64,000 nucleotides of DNA from Lutibacter agarilyticus (GTDB lineage: Bacteria > Bacteroidota > Bacteroidia > Flavobacteriales > Flavobacteriaceae), in assembly GCF_900188235.1 (NCBI RefSeq), contig NZ_FZNT01000003.1, positions 186,001-250,000 on the forward strand, written 5' to 3'. The notes below the pieces were generated by a model. It saw nothing but the letters and a program-made list of their open reading frames with translations. It was not told where the DNA came from and did no database searches. Within the stretch, counting starts at the first letter, position 1, and each line of letters begins with the position of its first letter. Of the stretch, positions 46,893 to 55,997 are shown one piece after another. The translations under genes and the position numbers were made by a program.

Positions 46893-48793
46893 TGTGTGGA
46901 ATTGCAGGTATTATAAACCTTACCAAACCGGCACCAAATTCTTTGGAACTTTTTGCCATGACAAAAAGTATGGTTAATAGAGGTCCTGATGATGAAGGAT
47001 ATATGCTTTTCAACGAGGCTTCAATTCCTTTTTATGGAAATGATACTATCCTAAAAAAACACCAACATATTGATAATGCAATAAGCCATCATTTTAAAGT
47101 TGGCTTTGGTTTTAGACAACTAAAAATTATTGATTTAAGCAATAATAGTCATCAACCAATGTGTGATATAGATCAGAAATATTGGATTATTTTTAATGGT
47201 GAGATTTATAATTACAAAGAAATTAAAAGTGAACTTATTAGTATTGGATATCAATTTTTCTCAAACTCAGATACTGAAGTTATTTTAAACTCTTATAGAG
47301 AATGGGGTAAAAAGGCGCTCAATAAATTTAATGGGATGTTTGCCTTTTCTATTTTTGACAGCGTTAAAAATGAGTTATTTATAGCACGTGATAGAATGGG
47401 TATAAAACCACTTTATTTTTACCATACTACTCATAAATTTATTTTTGGCAGCACTATAAAATCTATTATCGATTCAAAACTATACACTCCAGCAATTAAT
47501 TGGGAAGGATTAACTCAAAACTTCCGTTTTTCAATAGCACAAAGACCTACTACCTGTTTTAAAAATATTACTGCATTAGAACCTGCTCATTATTTAAAAA
47601 TTGATTTAAATACCAATATAATAATAAAAGAACAATATTGGGAAATTCCTGTAAATTCACAAAATTTTGATTTAACCGAAAAACAATCTAAAGATCTTAT
47701 TGAAGAAAGTTTAATTAAAGCTGTAAACTACCGATTGAATGCTGATGTTGAGGTTGGAACATTTATGAGTGGTGGAATAGATTCTACAACTATTTCAGTA
47801 ATTGCCTCTAAAACAAACCCCTTAATTAAAACATTAACACTTGGGTTTACAGAGTTTAAAGATTTTAACGAAATTAAAGAAGCTACTGAAACTGCAACTC
47901 TTAATAATTTAAATCATAAAATAACCTATACCAATGCATCTGATATTTTAACCAATATAGATCAAATTATTACTACCTATGAAGAACCTTATTTTGCGTT
48001 ATCTGCGAATTTTATTTTAGCTAAAATTGCCGCTAACAATCATTTAAAAGTTGTTTTAAATGGTCTTGGAGGTGATGAATTATTTGGGGGATATGATGTT
48101 TATAATAAACTACCACTTTGGAATAAACTAAAAATGTATAAACACTTCATAAAATTATTACCAAATATGCATCCTAAAATTAGTAAAGCAATTGATATTT
48201 CAGGATATACTACTATTGGAGAATTCTATGCGCACTATTACACAAATTACAATGATTATAGCATCTCTAAATTATTTAACACACCCGTTAAGTCTACCCA
48301 AAATACAATTGCAGATACTTATAACCCAAACGGCTTAAGTTTTACTGACAATTTTGAAGCCTTAAACTTTTATAATTTAAAATCATACATTAGTAATCAC
48401 CAAATGAGAACAACAGATCATTGTGCAATGCATTTCTCTTTTGAAGGACGATTTCCTATGTTAGATCATAATTTTATTGAAGCCTCTTTTAAAATTCCAA
48501 CTAAGTACAAAGTTAAAAACAACATTCAAAAATATGTTTTAAAAGAACTATCAAAAAAATACATTGCTCCTAGCTGTTTAGCTATGCATAAAAAAGGGTT
48601 AAGTCTGCCTATAAAACATTGGATTTCGAATGATTTAAAAGATTTTACATTGGATCATATTCAAAAATTAAAAACTAGACACCTTTTTAATAATAATGAG
48701 ATTGATGAAATTTTAACATCGAATGATGCCTACAAAATATGGCAACTTGTTTCAACTGAATTATGGATTGATAAATTTATCTCAACAAAGTGA
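46892..48793 (+). CDS. asnB: Asparagine synthase (glutamine-hydrolysing)
   Basis: A 633-residue AsnB-family amidotransferase. The N-terminal glutaminase domain starts with the nucleophile Cys2 (MCGIAGIINL), with VNRGPDDEG and FNGEIYNYKE. The synthetase domain has the ATP PP-loop GTFMSGGIDSTTISV near residue 290 and a conserved GLGGDELFGGYD. In capsule and O-antigen loci such enzymes often amidate sugar uronic acids rather than make asparagine. Neighbouring glycosyltransferase and flippase genes make that plausible here. It overlaps the flippase by 4 nt. Confidence 0.92.
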   Translation: MCGIAGIINLTKPAPNSLELFAMTKSMVNRGPDDEGYMLFNEASIPFYGNDTILKKHQHIDNAISHHFKVGFGFRQLKIIDLSNNSHQPMCDIDQKYWIIFNGEIYNYKEIKSELISIGYQFFSNSDTEVILNSYREWGKKALNKFNGMFAFSIFDSVKNELFIARDRMGIKPLYFYHTTHKFIFGSTIKSIIDSKLYTPAINWEGLTQNFRFSIAQRPTTCFKNITALEPAHYLKIDLNTNIIIKEQYWEIPVNSQNFDLTEKQSKDLIEESLIKAVNYRLNADVEVGTFMSGGIDSTTISVIASKTNPLIKTLTLGFTEFKDFNEIKEATETATLNNLNHKITYTNASDILTNIDQIITTYEEPYFALSANFILAKIAANNHLKVVLNGLGGDELFGGYDVYNKLPLWNKLKMYKHFIKLLPNMHPKISKAIDISGYTTIGEFYAHYYTNYNDYSISKLFNTPVKSTQNTIADTYNPNGLSFTDNFEALNFYNLKSYISNHQMRTTDHCAMHFSFEGRFPMLDHNFIEASFKIPTKYKVKNNIQKYVLKELSKKYIAPSCLAMHKKGLSLPIKHWISNDLKDFTLDHIQKLKTRHLFNNNEIDEILTSNDAYKIWQLVSTELWIDKFISTK

Positions 48794-50049
48794 AGCATAG
48801 TCTCGACTTTATAAATGGGTTTCTAAGTAGAGCAGGTAGCTTTGTATTTAGCGCATCTGTAATTTCAAAAGGTCTTTCATTTTTAGCCTCTTGGGTTGCT
48901 ATAAAATTAATTCCGAACAAAGATTTAGGAGCTGTAATATATGCTTTTCAAATTATTGCTTTTATAATTCCCATAGCTGGTTTTGGTTTAGAACAAGGGC
49001 TTCTTAGATATGGAGCATTACTAAAATCAACTATCGAAAAAAATAAACTTTTTACTTACACATTAAAATATGGAATACTTATTAGTTTAATTTTAGCTGG
49101 ATTAATAATATTTGTTACTTTTTTTATTGACTTTAATTTAGAGAAAACTAAATACTATTTAATATTTTTATCTCTAGCACTCACCACTCATTATATATTA
49201 GGAGTCATAAAAATTAAGACACTTTTAGACAAAAAAAACAAGCTATATTCTTTTATTGAATTAACTTATAATTTATTATTTGTATTGTTAGTATTTGTAT
49301 TAAGTTACTTCTTTAAAGAATTAGGTTACGCAATAGCTCTAATAATTACTCCATTAATAGCGTCTTTATTATTTATTCATAAATTAACTTTTAAATGGAA
49401 TGAATCTGTAAATAATGGAAGTACAAATTTTGCTTTTTGGAAATATGGTTTTTTTGCAAGCCTTTCAAATGTAACTACACAACTTCTTATTTCTATTGAT
49501 ATTATTTTAATTGGAAGTATTTTAAACAATCTTGAATTAGTTACTGCTTTTAAATATATTTCTATAATTCCGTTCAGCTTTCTTTTTTTATCTCAGGCTG
49601 TTATGACTACAGATTTTGTTAATTTAACTGAAAAAATTAACGATAAGGAATACATTATTAATTATATTAAAAATTATATAAAACTTTTTACGTTAATAAG
49701 TTTAGGATGCCTGCTATTTATCTATTTTTCAGGAAGCTATATTTTAACTTTTTTTGAGAAAGATTATTCACAATATGCAACAACCCTACTTATTTTAACA
49801 ATTGGTATTTCTGGAATTTTGATTATACGAGGGCTTTTTGGAAATTTACTTTCATCTATAGGAAAAGCGCATTTAAACTTTATTACCACTACTATCGCTA
49901 TTGCATTAAATTTGGCTTTAAATTATTTCTTAATTCCTAAATATGGCATTAATGGTGCTGCAATAACCTCAGCATTTCTAATGTGGTTTACAGGTATTTT
50001 GTCCTGTTTATTTTTCTTTTATTATTTTAATAAAAAAAGGACATTTTAA
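48790..50049 (+). CDS. Polysaccharide flippase (Wzx/MATE-like)
   Basis: A 419-residue polytopic membrane protein with about 12 hydrophobic segments. It has the GXXKGLSF-like region SASVISKGLSFLASWVAIKL at the N terminus and FGLEQGLLRYGALLKS in the second loop, typical of the polysaccharide_synt (Wzx) family. It uses a GTG start in the GTGA overlap with asnB. Together with the glycosyltransferase and asnB it forms a surface-glycan unit. It overlaps the convergent gene by 23 nt. Confidence 0.85.
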   Translation: MKHSLDFINGFLSRAGSFVFSASVISKGLSFLASWVAIKLIPNKDLGAVIYAFQIIAFIIPIAGFGLEQGLLRYGALLKSTIEKNKLFTYTLKYGILISLILAGLIIFVTFFIDFNLEKTKYYLIFLSLALTTHYILGVIKIKTLLDKKNKLYSFIELTYNLLFVLLVFVLSYFFKELGYAIALIITPLIASLLFIHKLTFKWNESVNNGSTNFAFWKYGFFASLSNVTTQLLISIDIILIGSILNNLELVTAFKYISIIPFSFLFLSQAVMTTDFVNLTEKINDKEYIINYIKNYIKLFTLISLGCLLFIYFSGSYILTFFEKDYSQYATTLLILTIGISGILIIRGLFGNLLSSIGKAHLNFITTTIAIALNLALNYFLIPKYGINGAAITSAFLMWFTGILSCLFFFYYFNKKRTF

Positions 50050-50896
50050 CTACTATATATTTTTCCTTTGTTCTCCCAAAACTTTTATAAAATTCAGCAA
50101 CTCCTTCAATCATTGAGCCTTCAAAATCTAATACTAAATCCTTATTTTGATATTGACCAATTAAAGTAGATATTAACAATGTTGGTAATCCTTTTTCTTT
50201 AGCCTTTATTGTTGCAATAGGCAATAAATACGTTATTCTATTGATTTCTTTCAACCAAACTAAACCTGCAATTAATTTTTTACTTTCTCTAATTCCCCAA
50301 ATACAAACACGTTCATTATTACTATTTAATAAATTCTTTATTATTGTTATTTGGTCTTGACCTAATTGATAGTTTTTTTGTGTATTCAAATAAAAATCTA
50401 AAAATTCTTCTGAACTAATTTCTTCATCAACAATAGAATTTAATTTTAGCGTTTTCTTTAAAACCCGCTTCCTATTCTTATTAAACCCCTTATAAATCTC
50501 TTCATAAGGCTTATTTAAAGAAAGTATATAATTTACCCTTTCCGTTAAATTTTTATGTTGAAATTTATTTTCAGAATTAAACTGAATTGTAACTTTTTTA
50601 AACTTTCTTGGTATAGCTTTTATAAATTTTAATACAAGATCTTCGGAAGTTTTTATAGCTGAAAAAACACCTAATTGCTGTGTCCAAGCTGGTGGATATA
50701 TATACTTAATAAAATATTTTTGTCGCCAAGGCAACGGCATTACCGCTTCATAATCATTTAAAATTAAGGCATCCCAATTATCAGCTACACTATCTAAATA
50801 CCAACTGTACGCATAAATACGTGAGTTGATAGCTGATTGAACACAAGCATCATATTTTTGAATATCTAGTTGATTTCGTTTTAAATAATGAATCAT
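50027..50896 (-). CDS. GNAT/FemAB-like acyltransferase
   Basis: A 289-residue protein with an N-terminal segment like FemAB (CVQSAINSRIYAYSWYLDSV, then PPAWTQQLGVFS) and a second half with GNAT features (WGIRESKKLIAGLVWL, LLPIATIKAKEKGLPTLLIS, DFEGSMIEGVAEFYKSFG). The pattern is that of peptidoglycan or polysaccharide aminoacyl- or acetyltransferases. It is 1 nt from the deacetylase gene and probably in the same unit. Substrate unknown. Confidence 0.7.
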   Translation of the reverse strand: MIHYLKRNQLDIQKYDACVQSAINSRIYAYSWYLDSVADNWDALILNDYEAVMPLPWRQKYFIKYIYPPAWTQQLGVFSAIKTSEDLVLKFIKAIPRKFKKVTIQFNSENKFQHKNLTERVNYILSLNKPYEEIYKGFNKNRKRVLKKTLKLNSIVDEEISSEEFLDFYLNTQKNYQLGQDQITIIKNLLNSNNERVCIWGIRESKKLIAGLVWLKEINRITYLLPIATIKAKEKGLPTLLISTLIGQYQNKDLVLDFEGSMIEGVAEFYKSFGRTKEKYIVVKMSFFY

Positions 50897-50897
50897 A

Positions 50898-52193
50898 CTA
50901 GCCTATCACCATTTTTTTGTAAATTTCGCTCCAGCCTTCCCAACCATTTGTTTCACTTAAAGTTTCATTGTGAAAAAGCGATACAAATGTTCCGTTTACA
51001 CTTTTAACCGTGTCTTTTAATTCTAAAATTTTAGCCAAGCTTTCTTTACTATTTAAATTCATCCCATCTCTTAAGGTTACATCCATCAAAACGAAAGGTA
51101 TAATTTTTAAAGGTGTTTGAATTTCAAAATCTAAATCGTAAAAATAAAACGGCGTACAGGTACTTGCCCTAAATCCAACGCGTTTGGCATATCCCATTGT
51201 ATAATCTTCTTCAATATCTAAATCAATTAAATATTGATAAGTTTCGGGAATACTTAACCTTAAATAATGCTGCCTTGAAAATTTAATAGGTGTATTGGTG
51301 ATGTTTTCTAACCGTTGTTTTTCTTTTTTAATTTTATCTAAATCCTTATATGAAAAATACGAAGGATGCATTCCTATTTTAGCGTAATCTCCAACCGATT
51401 TAATCAACGATTGAAACCTACTGTTTGATGCTGAAATATTTTTATCATACGTTGTATAATCGCCTAACAAAAAGAAAAATAAGGTTTTTACTTGGTGTTC
51501 TTTTTTTATGCTTAATAACTCTTTAAACGTATTAAATGGATCTTGCTTAAGATTTAATATTGCTAAAAAACGATTCCAAAAATTCACAAATCTAAAACCA
51601 ACAATATCCTTTAAAAATCCACCAATGGTTCTCACAACTCCTTTATGTTTAAAAGAGTAAGCCGCATCAACATCTATGGTTGAAATAAGTTCGAAGGTTT
51701 TTGATTTATATTCATAATTTGGAAACTTTTCTTTTAGTGCTTCTAAAAATTTTAAGGCCCAAATATCAATCACTGGCTGTTCTAAAAATCCGTTTTTAAA
51801 GGCAATACTTTCTTCCGCAGGAAATCGTTCATGAAAATCTTGTACGTGCGGTAAATATTCTTCATATCTACTTATTAAGTAAAAGCCCGCGGCAAAAATA
51901 TCAAACGGAATACTGGAGGCTTCGCCTGCAGCAAAAAAACAAGGTACTTCGTCCCATTTTAAAATGTTAATATCAATATCATTTATTCCTTGGTCAAATA
52001 AAAGATCATTACTTCTTATAAAAAATTCAGAAGCTAATGGTGATTTTGAATAGGTTATTTTTGGACCGCTATGCGCAACAAACTTATCAATTTTTGTAGT
52101 AAAAGTAACTTCAATTTGAAGTATTCGAACAAAAAAATGTTTAAAAATATAAGTTAATCGTGGTGTAATTTTATGAGTATAAACTAATAACAT
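50898..52193 (-). CDS. Polysaccharide deacetylase-family protein
   Basis: A 431-residue protein of the polysaccharide deacetylase/NodB-like superfamily seen in Bacteroidota. It has an N-terminal extension of about 150 residues (with DIFAAGFYLISRYEEYLPHV). The catalytic region contains TIDVDAAYSFKHKG (Asp pair) and a later HPSYFSYKDLDKIKKEKQRL. C-terminal FVSLFHNETLSETNGWEGW has a conserved His. Metal ligands are not fully certain from eye alone. It likely trims acetyl groups of surface glycans with its neighbours. Confidence 0.8.
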   Translation of the reverse strand: MLLVYTHKITPRLTYIFKHFFVRILQIEVTFTTKIDKFVAHSGPKITYSKSPLASEFFIRSNDLLFDQGINDIDINILKWDEVPCFFAAGEASSIPFDIFAAGFYLISRYEEYLPHVQDFHERFPAEESIAFKNGFLEQPVIDIWALKFLEALKEKFPNYEYKSKTFELISTIDVDAAYSFKHKGVVRTIGGFLKDIVGFRFVNFWNRFLAILNLKQDPFNTFKELLSIKKEHQVKTLFFFLLGDYTTYDKNISASNSRFQSLIKSVGDYAKIGMHPSYFSYKDLDKIKKEKQRLENITNTPIKFSRQHYLRLSIPETYQYLIDLDIEEDYTMGYAKRVGFRASTCTPFYFYDLDFEIQTPLKIIPFVLMDVTLRDGMNLNSKESLAKILELKDTVKSVNGTFVSLFHNETLSETNGWEGWSEIYKKMVIG

Positions 52194-52211
52194 AGATATT
52201 TAACTGTTGCT

Positions 52212-52910
52212 TTACATTAAACTTTCATCAGCAAAGCTAAAATAAGCATTTTCTGTAATAATTAAATGATCTAGCACTTTTATATCTAAGGTATCTCCTG
52301 CTAATTTTAATTTGGCAGTAATAGATTTATCAGCCACACTTGGTTGCAGTTTTCCTGACGGATGATTGTGACACAATATAATGGCTGTTGCAAACAAATC
52401 AATCGCTTTTTTAAATACCAACCGTACATCTACCAAGGTGCCTGTTAATCCTCCTTTACTAGATTGCTCTTTAAACAATACTTTATTTGAATTATTTAAA
52501 TAAATAATCCAAAATTCTTCGTGCTGTAATTCACCAATTAAGGGTTGCATAATTTCAAAAACGGCCTTGCTACTAGTTATTTTTGGAACAACCAAAGCTT
52601 CCTCTAATCGTCTTCTTCTACCTAATTCTAATGCGGTAATTATGGAAATTGCTTTTGCTTCACCAATACCTTTAAATTTAATCAAATCAGAAACAGTTAG
52701 CTTCCCTAATCTATTTAAATTGTTTTCTATTGAATTTAATATTCTTTTTGATAAGTCTACAGCACTTTCATTTCTATTTCCTGAACCAATTAAAATAGCA
52801 ATTAATTCGGCATCAGAAAGTGCTGTTTTACCTTTGAGTACTAGTTTTTCTCTAGGCCTATCATCTTCAGCCCAAGCCTTAATGGAAAGGGATTTATTTT
52901 CATATTTCAT
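52212..52910 (-). CDS. radC: RadC-family JAB-domain protein
   Basis: A 232-residue protein from the ATG at 52910 (MKYENKSLSIKAWAEDDRPR); a TTG-started longer frame is less likely. The N-terminal helix-hairpin-helix region has FKGIGEAKAISIITALELGR. The JAB/MPN domain has EEFWIIYLNNSNKVL, a HNHPSG metal motif in ILCHNHPSGKLQPS and DHLIITENAYFSFADE. Although called DNA repair protein RadC, its cellular role is not established. A -7 box (52923-52930) lies just upstream. Confidence 0.95.
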   Translation of the reverse strand: MKYENKSLSIKAWAEDDRPREKLVLKGKTALSDAELIAILIGSGNRNESAVDLSKRILNSIENNLNRLGKLTVSDLIKFKGIGEAKAISIITALELGRRRRLEEALVVPKITSSKAVFEIMQPLIGELQHEEFWIIYLNNSNKVLFKEQSSKGGLTGTLVDVRLVFKKAIDLFATAIILCHNHPSGKLQPSVADKSITAKLKLAGDTLDIKVLDHLIITENAYFSFADESLM

Positions 52911-52922
52911 AACTTTTTTTAT

Positions 52923-52930
52923 CAAATATA
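52923..52930 (-). promoter_or_regulatory. -7 box upstream of radC
   Basis: Minus-strand TATATTTG, a full TAnnTTTG match, about 12 nt before the radC ATG. This placement argues against the upstream TTG start. No -33 TTTG at the right spacing. Confidence 0.5.
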
Positions 52931-53123
52931 CTAGTATTCAACAACTTAAAAAAACACAAATTATGTATCCAAACAAAATAATTATTTAAAACTTCAAAAT
53001 TAATATAGTTTGTTATTGATATTTATTTAAAATAGTAGTACTACATATTACTTAATCAATCAGTTAGCTAATTAACACTTTGTTGTGATTTAAAATAAAT
53101 TTACTATTTACAAATAAGAATAA

Positions 53124-53131
53124 TATCTTTG
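53124..53131 (+). promoter_or_regulatory. -7 box upstream of trkA
   Basis: TATCTTTG, a full TAnnTTTG match, 17 nt before the trkA ATG. No -33 TTTG at the expected spacing. The remaining radC-trkA gap holds no gene. Confidence 0.55.
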
Positions 53132-53148
53132 CATAAATATTTCTATAC

Positions 53149-54495
53149 ATGAAAATTATAATTGCAGGTGCAGGAGACGTTGGTTTTCACTTAGCAAAAC
53201 TGCTTTCTTTTGAATCTCAAGACATCTTTTTAATTGACACTGACTCTGAAAAACTTGATTATGCAAGTAATCATATAGATGTTATAACAAAAAAAGGTGA
53301 TGCTACTTCAATAAAATTATTAAAAGATGTAAATATTGATCAGGCCGATATTTTTTTAGCGGTTACTGAATCTCAAAACACCAATTTCACAACCGCAGTT
53401 TTAGCTAAAAAATTAGGCGCTAAAAAAACAATAGCACGTATTTCTAATCACGAATTTACACAAAACTCTGAAATTGATTTTTCTGAAATAGGTATTGATT
53501 ATATGATTTCTCCAGGTGAATTAGCCGCCGATGAAATTCTAATGCTGTTGAATCAATCCGCTTTTAATGATACCATTCAATTTGAAAATGGAACGTTAAA
53601 TATTTTAGGAAGTACCTTAGAATATAAATCGCCACTTATAAATCTAACTGTAAGAGAAGCACGAGAAAAATTTTCAGATATTGATTTTATAACCATTGCT
53701 ATTAAACCCGACAACACTAGTGAAACTATAATTCCGAGAGGAGACACTGTTTATAATGCTGATGATCAAATTTATTTTTCTACACCAAAAGAAAGTATCA
53801 AAAGTCTTTACAAATTAATGGGTAAAACTCAATTTGGAGTAAAAGATGTGATGATTTTAGGTGGTGGAAAAATAGGGGTAAAAGCAGCACGTAGTTTATG
53901 TGATAATAAATTCAATATTAAATTAATTGAAATAAATAAACAACGCGCCAAAGACATTGCTGAAAAATTGCCAAATGCCTTAGTTATAAAAGGTGACGGA
54001 AGAAATGTTGAACTTTTAGAAGAAGAAAGTATTACTGAAATGGATGCTTTTATAGCAGTAACTGGTAATTCTGAAACCAACATTATGTCGTGTTTGGTTG
54101 CAAAATCTAAAGGCGTTAAAAAAACCATTGCCTTGGTTGAAAATATGGATTATATCAATATTTCGCAAACTATTGGTATTGATACTTTAATTAATAAAAA
54201 ACTACTTGCTGCAAGTGCTATTTTTAAACACGTACGTAAAGGTGATGTATTAAAATTGGCCAACTTACACAATGTAGATGCTGAAGTTTTAGAATTTAGG
54301 GTTAAAGAAAATTCACCTGTTACAAAACGTTTGGTAAGAGATATAAAATTGACTAAAAAAGCTGTTTTTGGAGGTGTTATAAGAAATGGTATTGCACATA
54401 TGACTTTTGGAGATTTTCAAATTTTAGCGGGTGATAAAGCGGTTGTATTCTGTCTTCCAGAAGCTATTCATAAAGTTGAGAAACTATTTAACTAA
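53149..54495 (+). CDS. trkA: Trk system potassium uptake regulator TrkA
   Basis: A 448-residue cytoplasmic RCK protein that gates TrkH in response to nucleotides. It has two RCK-N/RCK-C modules. The first begins MKIIIAGAGDVGFHLAKLLS with GxGxxG. The second starts near residue 228 (MILGGGKIGVKAARSLCDNK). The C-terminal RCK-C ends in VFCLPEAIHKVEKLFN. It precedes trkH by 2 nt, so the two form an operon. Confidence 0.97.
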   Translation: MKIIIAGAGDVGFHLAKLLSFESQDIFLIDTDSEKLDYASNHIDVITKKGDATSIKLLKDVNIDQADIFLAVTESQNTNFTTAVLAKKLGAKKTIARISNHEFTQNSEIDFSEIGIDYMISPGELAADEILMLLNQSAFNDTIQFENGTLNILGSTLEYKSPLINLTVREAREKFSDIDFITIAIKPDNTSETIIPRGDTVYNADDQIYFSTPKESIKSLYKLMGKTQFGVKDVMILGGGKIGVKAARSLCDNKFNIKLIEINKQRAKDIAEKLPNALVIKGDGRNVELLEEESITEMDAFIAVTGNSETNIMSCLVAKSKGVKKTIALVENMDYINISQTIGIDTLINKKLLAASAIFKHVRKGDVLKLANLHNVDAEVLEFRVKENSPVTKRLVRDIKLTKKAVFGGVIRNGIAHMTFGDFQILAGDKAVVFCLPEAIHKVEKLFN

Positions 54496-54497
54496 AC

Positions 54498-55997
54498 ATG
54501 AAAAACCTTAATTTCAAAATTATACTTAGCTTTTTAGGCTTAACTTCATTAATGAATGGTGCTTTTATGTTAGTAGCAGCACCTTTTAGTTGGTATCATC
54601 AAGAATCTGAATTTTCAGGAATTGTTTTAGCCGGAATAACAACTATGATTTTAGGGGGGCTGTTATGGCTTTTTAACAGAACCGACAATAAACATTTAGG
54701 TAAAAAAGAAGGATATATTATTGTTACCTTTGGTTGGTTAATGTTATCTTTTACAGGAACACTACCTTATGTTTTCACAGGAGCTATCCCTAGTTTTACA
54801 GATGCTTTTTTTGAAACTATTTCAGGTTACTCTACAACAGGTTCTTCAATTTTAACTGATATTGAATCTATGCCAAAAGGAATTTTATTTTGGCGAAGTG
54901 CTACCCATTGGATTGGTGGAATGGGTATTATTGTGCTTACAATTGCTATTTTACCTTTATTAGGAATTGGAGGAATGCAGCTTTTTATGGCTGAAGCTCC
55001 GGGTCCATCGGCTGATAAAATGCACCCTAGAATTACCGAAACAGCAAAACGCTTGTGGGGTATTTATTTTATGCTAACCATTATAGAATTTTTTCTTTTG
55101 AAAATTGCAGGTATGACTTGGTTTGACGCCATAAACCACGCCATGGCAACTATGAGTACAGGTGGTTTTTCAACAAAAAATGCGAGTATTGCTCACTACA
55201 ATGCAAACCCACTCATTCAATACATTATTATTTCTTTTATGTTTATTGCAGGTGCTAACTTTGTACTTACCTATTTTGCATTAAAAGGTAAAATTAGCCG
55301 TGTTTTTAAAAGTGAAGAATTTAGATATTACTTTTTTGGGTCATTGGGGGTAATTTTATTAATTACCTTTTTTATTGTGAATCATCAAGATCCAAATTTG
55401 ATTACAAGCATTCATCATCCTAAAGTTTGGGGAGCAACAGAAAGTGCTTTTAGACACGCAGCATTTTCAGTAGTTTCAGTAGTAACAACAACAGGTTTTG
55501 TTTCTGCAGATTTCACTATGTGGAGCGCTATGGCTACCACCGTAATGTTTTCGTTATTTTTTATTGGAGGCTCAGCGGGTTCTACAAGTGGAGGTGTAAA
55601 AATTGTACGTCATATAGTTATGATAAAGAGTAGTTTTTATGAATTTAAAAAACTATTGCATCCCAATGCTATTATCCCTGTTCGTTATGACGGGGGAAGC
55701 GTACCTAAAACCATCATTTACAACATCTTGTCTTTCTTTGTTTTGTATATGCTAATTTTCATCGTTAGTAGCATTATATTGAGCCTTTTTGGACTAGATT
55801 TTGAATCGGCTATTGGAGCAACGGCTTCTTCTTTAGGAAACATAGGTCCTGCTATTGGTTCGGTAAGTCCAGTTGATAATTTTTCACACTTATCAATACC
55901 CGCTAAATGGTTTTGTTCATTTTTAATGCTAATTGGTAGATTAGAATTATTTACCGTATTAATTTTATTAACACCTTTCTTCTGGAAGAAAAACTAA
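54498..55997 (+). CDS. trkH: Trk potassium transporter membrane subunit TrkH
   Basis: A 499-residue membrane protein with four pore repeats. Selectivity-loop-like segments are TISGYSTTGSSILTD (about 110), AMATMSTGGFSTKNAS (about 220), SVVTTTGFVSADFT and GATASSLGNIGPAIGSV. About 10-12 hydrophobic helices. It is coupled to trkA and overlaps the convergent mpl gene by 4 nt. Confidence 0.96.
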   Translation: MKNLNFKIILSFLGLTSLMNGAFMLVAAPFSWYHQESEFSGIVLAGITTMILGGLLWLFNRTDNKHLGKKEGYIIVTFGWLMLSFTGTLPYVFTGAIPSFTDAFFETISGYSTTGSSILTDIESMPKGILFWRSATHWIGGMGIIVLTIAILPLLGIGGMQLFMAEAPGPSADKMHPRITETAKRLWGIYFMLTIIEFFLLKIAGMTWFDAINHAMATMSTGGFSTKNASIAHYNANPLIQYIIISFMFIAGANFVLTYFALKGKISRVFKSEEFRYYFFGSLGVILLITFFIVNHQDPNLITSIHHPKVWGATESAFRHAAFSVVSVVTTTGFVSADFTMWSAMATTVMFSLFFIGGSAGSTSGGVKIVRHIVMIKSSFYEFKKLLHPNAIIPVRYDGGSVPKTIIYNILSFFVLYMLIFIVSSIILSLFGLDFESAIGATASSLGNIGPAIGSVSPVDNFSHLSIPAKWFCSFLMLIGRLELFTVLILLTPFFWKKN

